A stretch of DNA of 17,980 bases from an uncultured Kiritimatiellota bacterium (GCA_934675625.1 CAKURH010000076.1:1-17980), one strand, 5' to 3'. Shown: positions 9,591-16,635, numbered from the stretch's first letter. Made by a program: numbers and translations. The notes: a model not told the origin generated them from the sequence alone.

Positions 9591-10709
9591 ATGGGACTTT
9601 CAGTTGGCATTGTCGGTCTGCCGAACGTCGGCAAGTCGACGCTCTTCAACGCGCTCACGAAAAAGCAGCAGGCGGCGGCGGAGAACTATCCGTTCTGCAC
9701 GATCGAGCCGAACTCGGCGATCGTCGAGGTCGCCGACGCGCGGCTGGACACGCTGGCGAAGATGGCGAAGAGCGAGCAGGTCATCCGCGCGACGGTCGAG
9801 TTCACCGACATCGCGGGCCTCGTCAAGGGCGCGTCCAAGGGCGAGGGCCTCGGCAACAAGTTCCTCGCGAACATCCGCGAATGCGACGCGATCCTGCACG
9901 TCGTGCGCTGCTTCGAGAACGACGACATCATCCACGTGCAGGAGGGCGGGAACAAGTCCGCCCCGATCGACCCCGTCGGCGACGCCGAGGTCATCGAGAC
10001 GGAGCTGGTCCTCGCGGACATGGAGCAGCTGCAGAAGCGCTACGACCGCGTGAAGAAGGAGGCGCAGGCGAAGCCGCCGCTGCGGCCTGAGGCCGAGGCG
10101 TGCGCGGCGCTGCTGAAGCACCTGGAGGCAGGGCATCCCGTGCGTTCCTTCCCGCGTGCGGACGGCGACCCGATCCTGAACGTCCTGAAGGAGCTTCACT
10201 TCCTCACCGACAAGAAGGTCATCTTCTGCGCGAACGTGGCGGACGACAACGTGACGGGCGAGGGCAACCCCCACGTCGCGGCGCTGAAGGCCTACGCGGC
10301 GAAGGAGGGGTGCGAATGCGTCGTCATCTGCGCGCAGATGGAGGCCGATCTCGCGGGCCTCACGGACGACGAGGCGAAGGAGTTCCTGCAGAGCTACGGC
10401 CTTTCGGAAAGTTCGCTTGACCGCACGATCAAGCTCGCGTACGAGACGCTTGGCCTCGCGAGCTTCCTGACGGCGGGGCCGAAGGAATCGCGCGCGTGGA
10501 CGTTCCGCAAGGGCTGGAAGGCCCCGAAGTGCGCGGGCGTCATCCACACCGACTTCGAGAAGGGGTTCATCCGTGCGCAGGTCGTCGCGTACGAGGACTA
10601 CGTGAAGTACGGCGGCGAGGCGGGCGCGCGCGAACACGGCGTCCTGCGTCCCGAGGGCAAGGAATACGAGATGAAGGACGGCGACGTCGTCGAGTTCATG
10701 TTCAACTGA
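9591..10709 (+). CDS. ychF: Obg-family ribosome-binding ATPase YchF
   Basis: YchF is a near-universal Obg-related P-loop NTPase that hydrolyses ATP and associates with ribosomes; it is linked to translation and stress responses. The P-loop GLPNVGKST is at 9-17, the Walker B/G3 motif DIAGLVKG at 73-80 followed by GEGLGN (84-89), and the altered G4 motif NVADDN at 215-220 takes the place of NKxD, which fits the family's ATP preference. A helical arm lies around 135-180. The C-terminal TGS domain occupies about 290-372 and contains AWTFRKGWKAPKCAGVIHTD from 302. The length of 372 residues is close to the usual 363-367. A strong AGGAGG site at 9576-9581, nine bases from the ATG, fixes the start. 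The next gene follows by 13 bases, suggesting an operon. Confidence 0.97.
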   Translation: MGLSVGIVGLPNVGKSTLFNALTKKQQAAAENYPFCTIEPNSAIVEVADARLDTLAKMAKSEQVIRATVEFTDIAGLVKGASKGEGLGNKFLANIRECDAILHVVRCFENDDIIHVQEGGNKSAPIDPVGDAEVIETELVLADMEQLQKRYDRVKKEAQAKPPLRPEAEACAALLKHLEAGHPVRSFPRADGDPILNVLKELHFLTDKKVIFCANVADDNVTGEGNPHVAALKAYAAKEGCECVVICAQMEADLAGLTDDEAKEFLQSYGLSESSLDRTIKLAYETLGLASFLTAGPKESRAWTFRKGWKAPKCAGVIHTDFEKGFIRAQVVAYEDYVKYGGEAGAREHGVLRPEGKEYEMKDGDVVEFMFN

Positions 10710-10722
10710 AGGAGGCAAGGCC

Positions 10723-11160
10723 ATGCAGATTCGCCAGATTTCGATCTTTCTCCAGAACAAGCCGGGGCAGCTCTCGCAGATCTGCCGCGACCTCGCGGAC
10801 GCCGACATCAACATCGCGACGCTGTCGCTTGCGGACACGAGCGATTTCGGCATCGTGCGCATGATCGTCGACGACCACGAGAAGGCCAAGGCGACGCTGA
10901 CCGAGAAGGGCCACGTCGTGAACGTGCGCGAGGTCGTCGCCGTGTGCGTGCCGGACCGTCCGGGCGGCATGGCCGGGGTGATGGCGGCGCTGGACAAGGT
11001 GGGGGCCAACATCGAGTACAGCTACGCCTTCGCGTTCCACAAGGGCGAGAAGGCCGTGCTCGTCTTCCGCTTCGACGACAACGCCAAGGCCGCGAAGGCC
11101 CTCGCCGAGGCCGGCTTCCTGACGCTCTCCGAGGAGGAGGTCGTCGACGCGGCGGTCTGA
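10723..11160 (+). CDS. Tandem ACT-domain amino-acid-binding protein
   Basis: This 145-residue protein consists of two ACT domains (about 1-68 and 70-140) and no catalytic domain. Signs are the ligand-loop patterns NKPGQLSQICRDLADADINI (12-31) and DRPGGMAGVMAALDKVGANI (78-97). ACT domains bind amino acids and regulate metabolic enzymes. Stand-alone tandem ACT proteins of this size are widespread but mostly of unassigned function, and some are annotated as acetolactate-synthase-like regulatory proteins. A strong AAGGAGG site (10709-10715) lies seven bases before the ATG and overlaps the ychF stop, so the two are probably translated from one message. Neighbours do not reveal which amino acid is sensed. 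Family is certain; ligand is unknown. Confidence 0.9.
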   Translation: MQIRQISIFLQNKPGQLSQICRDLADADINIATLSLADTSDFGIVRMIVDDHEKAKATLTEKGHVVNVREVVAVCVPDRPGGMAGVMAALDKVGANIEYSYAFAFHKGEKAVLVFRFDDNAKAAKALAEAGFLTLSEEEVVDAAV

Positions 11161-11180
11161 CGGAGGTGCCGCAGTGCCCC

Positions 11181-11209
11181 TTGACGCGACAGCGGGGAAA
11201 GTGTAAAAT
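11181..11209 (+). promoter_or_regulatory. Sigma-70-type promoter for the surface protein-parB unit
   Basis: TTGACG at 11181-11186 and TAAAAT at 11204-11209 are separated by an ideal 17 bases. Initiation is expected near 11216, directly in front of a run of seven T at 11219-11225. The leader of about 40 bases contains the TAGGAG ribosome site (11239-11244) for the gene at 11256. Confidence 0.72.
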
Positions 11210-11255
11210 ACACCCAAATTTTTTTCAACGCACTAGATTAGGAGCAGACAAACAA

Positions 11256-11960
11256 ATGAAGAAGTCCATCAAGTTCGGTTTCATGGCCCTCGCGCTGGCC
11301 GCGACGGTGCCTGCTTTCGCTGAAGAGGAAGAGGAGGGCGCGATTGGCTGGACGCCGATTGCCTTCGGTCTCGCCTCGCCCGTTCAGCTTCCGTGGGGGC
11401 TTGCGCGTTGGGACGTGTTCGGCCTCGACCTCAACGTCTTCTACTCCGACGCGCCGAAGATGTACGGCCTCGGCATCGGTGGCCTCGCGATGACGACGCG
11501 CGATGACCTGATTGGCTGGCAGATTTCGGGCCTCTGCAACTGGAACGCGAAGGACATCTACGGCATCCGCACGACGCTCGGCGCGAACATCTCCTTCCAG
11601 GAGACCTACGGCTGGGATGCGGGTGGCTTCGCCTACCGCGAGGGCGAGATGTGGGGCGTTGACGTCGAGTTCATCGGCGCCTATCAGCAGGCCAACTTCT
11701 GGGGCCTCCAGATTGTCGGCCTCGTCAGCTTCACGACGGCCCAGACCTACGGCGCGAACCTCGCCATCGGCGGCAACATCGCGAAGGTCGCCTACGGCCT
11801 CGAAGTCGGCTGCTTCAACTTTGCGGACGAGCTGCACGGCTGCCAGATTGGCCTCGTCAACTTTGCGCGCGAGTGCCCGTGGGGCTTCCAGATTGGCCTC
11901 GTGAACATCATCCTTGACAACAAGATCAAGGTGCTTCCGATCGTCAACGCCTACTTCTGA
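11256..11960 (+). CDS. LA_2272-like surface repeat protein, secreted
   Basis: The 234-residue protein has a clear Sec signal peptide (residues 1-22, ending PAFA) and an acidic EEEEE segment. The mature part is built of repeats of about 20-23 residues with a glycine/aromatic pattern such as YGLGIGG (70-76), IGWQISGL (86-93), WGLQIVGL (149-156), HGCQIGLVN (194-202) and WGFQIGLVN (209-217). This matches the LA_2272 surface repeat family named from Leptospira, whose function is not known. The alternating pattern suits a beta-rich outer-membrane or surface structure. The DNA 15-mer CCAGATTGGCCTCGT occurs twice near the 3' end, a trace of internal duplication. The start follows from the signal peptide and the TAGGAG site 11 bases upstream. 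The parB gene follows by 14 bases, so the two are likely co-transcribed. Confidence 0.82.
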   Translation: MKKSIKFGFMALALAATVPAFAEEEEEGAIGWTPIAFGLASPVQLPWGLARWDVFGLDLNVFYSDAPKMYGLGIGGLAMTTRDDLIGWQISGLCNWNAKDIYGIRTTLGANISFQETYGWDAGGFAYREGEMWGVDVEFIGAYQQANFWGLQIVGLVSFTTAQTYGANLAIGGNIAKVAYGLEVGCFNFADELHGCQIGLVNFARECPWGFQIGLVNIILDNKIKVLPIVNAYF

Positions 11961-11974
11961 TAGACGGGGCGACC

Positions 11975-12940
11975 GTGAACAAGGGAAATCCCTACCTGAA
12001 GAAAGCAACGGGGGCCGCAAAGGTCCCCGTTGTGGCTGATAAGCGCAAGCACGGCCTCGGCCGCCGCGTCGATTTCGGCGGCGCGGGCGTGGGCGGGCTT
12101 CTGGGTGCCGCGCCGGCGGCCGTCCCCGGCCAGCCGCTGGAGCTGAAGATCGCCGACATCGAGCGCTCGCCCTACCAGCCGCGCCGCGAGTTCCGCGAGG
12201 AGGAGCTGAAGGAACTCGCCGAGTCGCTGAAGAACAACGGGCTCGTCCAGCCGCCGACCGTGCGCCGCAACGCGCAGGGCCGCTATGAGCTGATTGCGGG
12301 CGAGCGCCGCCTCCGCGCGGCCCAGCTCGCGGGGTGGGTGAGGATTCGCGTCACGCTCGTCGAGGCCGACGACCAGACGGCGGCGGTCATGACGACTACG
12401 GAGAATCTTCAGCGCGAAGACCTGAACCCGATTGAGGAGGCCGTCTCGTACCGCACGCTTCAGGACAAGTTCAATTTGACGCAGGCCGAGGTCGCCGAGA
12501 AGGTCGGCAAGGGCCGTGCGACCGTCGCAAACGCGACGCGCCTCCTGGAGCTTCCCGAAGAGGTGAAGCAGCTCGTCGCGACGCAACTGCTTTCCGTCGG
12601 CCACGCGAAGGTGCTCCTGTCGGTCGAGGACGAGAAGGAGCGCGTCTTGCTCGCGCGCGACTGCGTGAACGACCAGCTGACGGTGCGCGCGCTCGAAAAG
12701 AAGGTCGCGCGCCTCCATGCGCCCGTCGCGGCGAAGGAGAAGGGCGAACCCGACCTGCCTGAGCATTACGTCCGCAATCTCGTCGATAAGCTGAAGAAGC
12801 ACCTCGGCTGCGCCGTGCGCGTGACGCCGGGCGTCTCGCACGCCAACGGCCGCCACACGAAGGGCGTCGTCGAGATTGACTTCTTCGACAACGACGAGCT
12901 GGATCGCATCATCCGCATGATTGGCGTCTCGGTGGACTGA
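11975..12940 (+). CDS. parB: ParB/Spo0J-family partition protein
   Basis: ParB is a CTP-hydrolysing clamp that loads at parS sites near the origin and works with ParA in chromosome segregation. The motifs are KHGLGRRVDF (25-34), the nuclease-like N domain with CTP-binding GERRLRA (109-115), ENLQREDLNPIEEA (143-156), a helix-turn-helix at about 168-194 (LTQAEVAEKVGKGRATVANA) and a C-terminal dimerisation segment (about 297-318). The 321 residues are slightly longer than usual. The GTG at 11975 gives an extra 19 residues. A second in-frame GTG at 12032 would give a more typical start, MADKRKHGLG, and lies at the base of an 11-bp hairpin. I cannot decide between them. No parA is adjacent; the gene sits between a surface-protein gene and a peptidase gene, an unusual context. 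Confidence 0.93.
   Translation: MNKGNPYLKKATGAAKVPVVADKRKHGLGRRVDFGGAGVGGLLGAAPAAVPGQPLELKIADIERSPYQPRREFREEELKELAESLKNNGLVQPPTVRRNAQGRYELIAGERRLRAAQLAGWVRIRVTLVEADDQTAAVMTTTENLQREDLNPIEEAVSYRTLQDKFNLTQAEVAEKVGKGRATVANATRLLELPEEVKQLVATQLLSVGHAKVLLSVEDEKERVLLARDCVNDQLTVRALEKKVARLHAPVAAKEKGEPDLPEHYVRNLVDKLKKHLGCAVRVTPGVSHANGRHTKGVVEIDFFDNDELDRIIRMIGVSVD
12006..12032 (+). promoter_or_regulatory. 11-bp stem-loop at the parB 5' end
   Basis: The arms 12006-12016 and 12022-12032 pair over 11 positions (one G-U) around the five-base loop GCAAA. In the plus-strand RNA no U-run follows, so it is not a standard terminator. The right arm contains AAAGG-adjacent bases and ends on the G of an in-frame GTG that could be an alternative parB start. 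The structure could therefore limit initiation there, or act as a processing or stability element between the surface-protein and parB coding regions. Confidence 0.5.
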
Positions 12941-12942
12941 CG

Positions 12943-13794
12943 ATGGGAATTTCACTTCTTTTCGCGGCGGCGCTTGCGTTCACGCCGGCTGACGCGCGCC
13001 TCGCGTTCGAGACGGCGAAGACGCTCGTCGAAGACTACACGCCGCGCGATGCCGGAACGCATCGTGGGCGGCTCGCGTCCCTGTCCCTGCTGGACGCCTC
13101 GAGCGCGGCGGGGGCGGACGTCCGCCGCGACACGTTCACGGCGCAGACGCCGAAGGGCGAAAAGAGCTTTACGAACCTGTACGGCGAGTTCCGGCCGGTC
13201 GATTCCGATGCGCGGTGGGTCGTGCTCGTCTCGCACTACGACACGAAGCCGGGCACGAACTGTCCGGGCGCGAACGACGGGGCGTCGACGAGCGGGCTGC
13301 TTGTCGGCATCGCCAACGCCTTTTCGGGTTGGACGGAGCGGAAGGGCAATCTCCTGCTCGTTTGGACGGATGGCGAGGAGTGCATGGAACGCTACGCCGA
13401 GAACGACGGCTTCTGGGGCTCGAAGCGCGCGGCGGCGTATCTGGCCGAGACGGGGCGGCAGGTTCAGGCCGTCATCTGCCTCGACATGCTCGGCGACAAG
13501 GACCTCTCGATCCTCGTGCCGGCGAACGGTACGTCGGCCTTGGCGAAGATCGCCGTTCATGCGGCGCGTCGCATCGGCAGCCCGAATCTCGTGCGCCTGA
13601 CGGACGACTTGGTGAAGGATGACCACGTCGCCTTTCTTGATCGCGGCTTCAAGGCGATTGACCTCATCGACTTCTCCTACGGCCCTGACAACGCCTACTG
13701 GCACACGCCGCAGGACACGCTGGCGAACATCTCCGAGGCGTCGCTCCTGACGAGTGGCCGTCTCGTCGTCGAGATGCTCAACATCCTGCTGTGA
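12943..13794 (+). CDS. M28 zinc metalloenzyme, glutaminyl-cyclase-like
   Basis: The 283-residue protein has a short hydrophobic N-terminus (1-17, MGISLLFAAALAFTPAD) that looks like a signal peptide. The M28 zinc-site residues are all visible: HYD (98-100), Asp112 in GANDGAST, Glu145/Glu146 in WTDGEEC, Asp181 in CLDMLGD and His254 in YWHTPQDTL. DDHVAFLDRG (226-235) and the spacing toward WHTPQDT resemble animal-type glutaminyl-peptide cyclotransferases (QC), which form N-terminal pyroglutamate, more than aminopeptidases. M28 aminopeptidases share the fold, so the reaction is uncertain. The start lies two bases after the parB stop, indicating translational coupling. Export would place it in the periplasm or on the surface. 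Family is confident; the QC reading is moderate. Confidence 0.87.
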   Translation: MGISLLFAAALAFTPADARLAFETAKTLVEDYTPRDAGTHRGRLASLSLLDASSAAGADVRRDTFTAQTPKGEKSFTNLYGEFRPVDSDARWVVLVSHYDTKPGTNCPGANDGASTSGLLVGIANAFSGWTERKGNLLLVWTDGEECMERYAENDGFWGSKRAAAYLAETGRQVQAVICLDMLGDKDLSILVPANGTSALAKIAVHAARRIGSPNLVRLTDDLVKDDHVAFLDRGFKAIDLIDFSYGPDNAYWHTPQDTLANISEASLLTSGRLVVEMLNILL

Positions 13795-13834
13795 GGGAGA
13801 TCGGTTCCTCGTCCGTGCGAAGCCGGTTTGAGAC

Positions 13835-15211
13835 ATGACACGCAGCAGAGAGGCCTGGTTCCTGTTTCTGGCGACGCGCGTGGTTGGGCTTGTCGCGGAC
13901 GTTCTCGTTTTGGACGTTGCCTATTGGGCGGCGTTCCTCCTCCGCTTCGACTTTCAGCCGCCGCGCTGGGGCTGGGGCGCCGTCGCGCGCTCGTTTGCGA
14001 CGGTCGGCACCGTCCACTTGGCGGCGCTGCTCGTCTGCGGCTGCTACCGTCAGGCTTGGCGGCGGTTCTCGACGCGCGACCTGCCGCGCTACTTTCTCGC
14101 GACGGCGATGGCCGCCGCCGTGCTGACGGGCTTGCGCTTCCTGATGTCGGTCGAGACGTTCTCGCACGTCCGCCCGCCCTACTCGATTACGCTCATCATG
14201 TTCGCGCTCGCCTCGCTCGGCCTCGTCGGCTGGCGGATCGTCTGGAGCTGGCTCGCGCTTTCGCGCGTCCGTGTGGACGCGCTGCTGGAGCGCGGTGTGC
14301 GGCGGATGGATGACTCGGCGGCTGTTGCGTTTCTGCGCGGCAAGACGGTGATGGTCACGGGCGCGGGCGGGTCGATCGGCTCGGAGCTCGTGCGGCAGGT
14401 CGCGGCGGCGGGGCCGAAGTTGCTGCTGCTTGTCGAGCGCGGCGAGAACGCGCTCTACGAGATTGACCGCGAGCTGCGCACGGTCATCCGCGTGACGTGT
14501 CCGACGAAGCCGCTCATGGTTGACATCAACGATGTGGAGCGGATGACGGACGTCTTCAACTTCTACCGTCCCGAGATCGTCCTCCATGCGGCGGCCTACA
14601 AGCACGTGCCGATGGTCGAGCTGAATCCGCGCGAGGGCGCGCGCAACAACACGGTGGCGACGCAGAACCTCGCGGCGCTGGCGAAGCGGTACGGGGTCGC
14701 GCGGTTCGTCCTCATCTCGACGGACAAGGCGGTGAACCCCGTTTCGGTGATGGGCCAGACGAAGCGCGCCGCCGAGCGGGCGATTCTCGCGCTGAACGAG
14801 GCGGACGGCGGCACGTCCTTCTGCGCCGTCCGCTTCGGCAATGTCCTCGGCTCGTCCGGAAGCGTCGTGCCGCTCTTCCGCGAGCAGATTGCGCGGCATG
14901 TGCCCGTCACGGTCACGCACCCGGACATGAAGCGCTACTTCATGACGGTCGAGGAGGCGGTCGGCCTCGTCCTTCAGGCGGCGAGCCGATCGGAGAAGGC
15001 AATCTACACGCTCGACATGGGCGAACCCGTGCGCATCGTCGACCTCGCCGAGCAGATGATCCGTCAGGCCGGCTACAGGCCCTACGTCGACATCCCGATC
15101 GTCTTCACGGGGATTCGCCCCGGCGAGAAGCTGTTCGAGGAGCTCGACATCTCCGAGAAGTCGGCCTACAAGACGGACATGGCGCGCATCTACGTCACGA
15201 AAGGCTGTTGA
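13835..15211 (+). CDS. Membrane-anchored UDP-sugar 4,6-dehydratase, PglF/WbpM/CapD type, short form
   Basis: The enzyme class uses NAD to convert UDP-GlcNAc to a 4-keto-6-deoxy sugar for capsule, O-antigen or glycan synthesis at the inner membrane. Four hydrophobic segments lie at about 10-36, 53-72, 86-104 and 117-141. The Rossmann dehydratase starts at 169: TGAGGSIGSELVRQ (175-188), HAAAYKHVP (251-259), STDKAVNP (295-302), then MGQTKR (306-311), where Met replaces the usual catalytic Tyr as in this subfamily, and GIRPGEKLFEEL (426-437). Full-length relatives of about 600-650 residues carry a second nucleotide-binding-like domain between membrane part and dehydratase. Here only about 28 residues separate them, and the protein stops soon after RIYVTK without the usual C-terminal tail. 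It follows the M28 gene by 40 bases. The role is clear; whether this short form is active is not. Confidence 0.9.
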   Translation: MTRSREAWFLFLATRVVGLVADVLVLDVAYWAAFLLRFDFQPPRWGWGAVARSFATVGTVHLAALLVCGCYRQAWRRFSTRDLPRYFLATAMAAAVLTGLRFLMSVETFSHVRPPYSITLIMFALASLGLVGWRIVWSWLALSRVRVDALLERGVRRMDDSAAVAFLRGKTVMVTGAGGSIGSELVRQVAAAGPKLLLLVERGENALYEIDRELRTVIRVTCPTKPLMVDINDVERMTDVFNFYRPEIVLHAAAYKHVPMVELNPREGARNNTVATQNLAALAKRYGVARFVLISTDKAVNPVSVMGQTKRAAERAILALNEADGGTSFCAVRFGNVLGSSGSVVPLFREQIARHVPVTVTHPDMKRYFMTVEEAVGLVLQAASRSEKAIYTLDMGEPVRIVDLAEQMIRQAGYRPYVDIPIVFTGIRPGEKLFEELDISEKSAYKTDMARIYVTKGC

Positions 15212-15274
15212 GAATTTGGACATGAAAGGACATATCTGTCGTGGCAGCCAATAGAATTCGGCTTCTGCCGCGTA

Positions 15275-15304
15275 TTGACAATGTGACCATCATTGAGATA
15301 TAAT
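15275..15304 (+). promoter_or_regulatory. Sigma-70 promoter of the toxin-antitoxin cassette
   Basis: A perfect TTGACA (15275-15280) and a perfect TATAAT (15299-15304) are separated by 18 bases. Initiation is expected near 15311, only about four bases before the ATG at 15315. The heptamer CCATCAT occurs on both sides of the -10 (15287-15293 and 15310-15316), which could be antitoxin operator half-sites. The gap is visibly richer in A+T than the flanking genes. Confidence 0.85.
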
Positions 15305-15314
15305 ACGTCCCATC

Positions 15315-15566
15315 ATGACTATCACAGTAAACACGGCCACGCTGAAACAGCAGCTCAGCCATTATCTTGGCCTGGCCCACCAAGGGAAAGATGTGCTGAT
15401 CACGAGCCACAAGCGCATTGTCGCGCGGCTCTTGGGGGAAGACTGCCTCTGCCGTCTTCCGCTTCGCGAACCGACGCTTCCGGCGTCCGCCGTGGCGGAC
15501 ATCGGCGGGTTCGGCTTCGGGGAGGATCCGCTGGACGAAATGAAAAAGGAAAGGAGCGCGCGATGA
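15315..15566 (+). CDS. Phd/YefM-family antitoxin
   Basis: The 83-residue protein begins MTITVNTATLKQQLSHYLGLAHQGKDVLIT, the N-terminal fold of Phd/YefM/VapB-like antitoxins that binds DNA and represses its own operon. The charged C-terminal part (about 45-83) would wrap the toxin. Its stop overlaps the toxin start in an ATGA, the common arrangement for toxin-antitoxin pairs. No ribosome site precedes the ATG. The promoter places the transcript start about four bases upstream, so translation from a nearly leaderless message is likely. This is unusual for an antitoxin, which normally must outpace the toxin. Autoregulation is inferred from the family and the promoter-flanking repeats. Confidence 0.88.
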   Translation: MTITVNTATLKQQLSHYLGLAHQGKDVLITSHKRIVARLLGEDCLCRLPLREPTLPASAVADIGGFGFGEDPLDEMKKERSAR

Positions 15567-16015
15567 ACGTCTATCTCGATTCGTCATTTGTGATCCGCCG
15601 CCTGCTCGGGGTCGGCAAGCCCGCCGAGTTCTGGGGCAAGTGGGAGAAGGCTTACGCCTCGACGCTGATGCGCACGGAGTGCTGCCGCGCCGCGAACCAC
15701 CTGCGCCTGAGCGGCAAGCTCGACGATGCCGGCCGGGCGCGCCTCGGCAGCTGGATCGAGACGGTCTGCGCGACGGTGACGCAGGTTCCGGTGACGGACG
15801 CGATCCTGAAGCGCGCGGGCGAGGCCTACCCGGTCGAAGTCGGCACGCTGCAGGCGATCCACCTCGCGACGCTGCAGGAGCTGGAGACCGTCCACGGCGT
15901 CAAGTGCGTCCTCGCGAGCGACGACGAGGGGCTCGTCCAGGCGGCGAAGGCGCTTGGCTTCGAGGAGGCGTCCGAGAAGCCGGAGGCCAAGCCGGCGGCT
16001 GAAGCGGCTTCATGA
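15563..16015 (+). CDS. PIN-domain (VapC-like) toxin
   Basis: This 150-residue PIN-domain protein would be an RNase toxin neutralised by the upstream antitoxin. The acidic residues expected to bind Mg2+ are Asp6 (YLDSS), Glu39 (RTECC) and Asp120/Asp121 (LASDDEGL). At the usual third acidic position, the D in LDAxHLA, the sequence reads LQAIHLA with Gln97, so catalysis may be weakened or may use another acid. The tail 135-150 is Glu/Ala/Lys-rich and low complexity. An in-frame extension reaches to 15293, but the ATG at 15563 is supported by a strong GGAAAGGAG six bases upstream and by the ATGA overlap with the antitoxin. Its end overlaps the next gene by ATGA too. PIN family is confident; activity is uncertain. 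Confidence 0.87.
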   Translation: MNVYLDSSFVIRRLLGVGKPAEFWGKWEKAYASTLMRTECCRAANHLRLSGKLDDAGRARLGSWIETVCATVTQVPVTDAILKRAGEAYPVEVGTLQAIHLATLQELETVHGVKCVLASDDEGLVQAAKALGFEEASEKPEAKPAAEAAS

Positions 16016-16635
16016 CGCTCTTGGCCCAAATGGCCGTCCAGGGGGCGGTTGGGTTCGCCATCGGCGCCGGGACGAATGACCTGGCGATCCGGTGGGTGTT
16101 CAACGCCCTCTTCACGAAGAAGAAGAAGCTGATCGCCACGAACACGAAGGAGGTCATCTGCAACGAGCTGATGACGACCGAGAAGATCGTGGCGCGGCTG
16201 TCCTCGCCGGACGTGAAGGCCGCGCTGGAGCGCGATGTCCGCGCGCGGCTGGACGCGCTCGGCGACGCGGCGAAGTCCTTTCTCGGCTGTTTCGGGAAGG
16301 GCTTCGACCCGGTTCTGCCCGGCCTGGTGAAGGAGGAGGTGCGCGCGTTTGCGAAGGTCGCGGATCTCTTTGACGACGACTTGCGCGCGACCGTCGCGCG
16401 CATCTGCGCGAACCAGATGTCCGCCCAGCTCGCGGAGCGCCTGCCGCGCCTCATCGAGGAGACGGACATCTGGAACATCGTCTACGAGACGATCATGAGC
16501 TACGACGAGCGGAAGCTCGTCCTGCTGACGCGGCAGGTGGCGAACCGCGAGCTGCGCGGCGTCACGCTCTGGGGCGGCGTGATCGGCGCCGTCGTCGGCG
16601 TCGCGATGAGCCTCGTCATGTGGGTCATTGGCTAG
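16012..16635 (+). CDS. DUF445 family membrane protein
   Basis: The 207-residue protein matches DUF445 (YheB-like): an N-terminal membrane helix and motif GFAIGAGTNDLAIRWVFNALF (about 14-34), a long charged helical middle (about 45-175) rich in predicted amphipathic helix, then the conserved VANRELRGVTLWGGVIGAVVG (176-196) leading into a C-terminal membrane helix (to 206). Members are inner-membrane proteins of unknown function, and this one is shorter than the usual 380-400 residues. The ATG overlaps the toxin stop by four bases, so it is translationally coupled to the toxin-antitoxin pair and shares its promoter. That association may be functional or only positional. The family is clear; the function is unknown. 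Confidence 0.83.
   Translation: MTLLAQMAVQGAVGFAIGAGTNDLAIRWVFNALFTKKKKLIATNTKEVICNELMTTEKIVARLSSPDVKAALERDVRARLDALGDAAKSFLGCFGKGFDPVLPGLVKEEVRAFAKVADLFDDDLRATVARICANQMSAQLAERLPRLIEETDIWNIVYETIMSYDERKLVLLTRQVANRELRGVTLWGGVIGAVVGVAMSLVMWVIG

Noticed and set aside
2916..14610. CACGTG-containing sites as possible parS
   Set aside because: The few seen by eye (near 2919, 9933 and 14603) lack the flanking TGTTTC/GAAACA-type arms; I found no convincing parS, though the scan was not exhaustive.
15246..15270. GGCAG ... CTGCC inverted repeat after the dehydratase as a terminator
   Set aside because: The pairing is bulged, the loop is long and there is no T-run; it could equally be part of the downstream promoter region.
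15293..15562. N-terminal extension of the PIN toxin
   Set aside because: It overlaps the antitoxin entirely in another frame; the ATG at 15563 has a strong ribosome site and starts exactly at the PIN fold.
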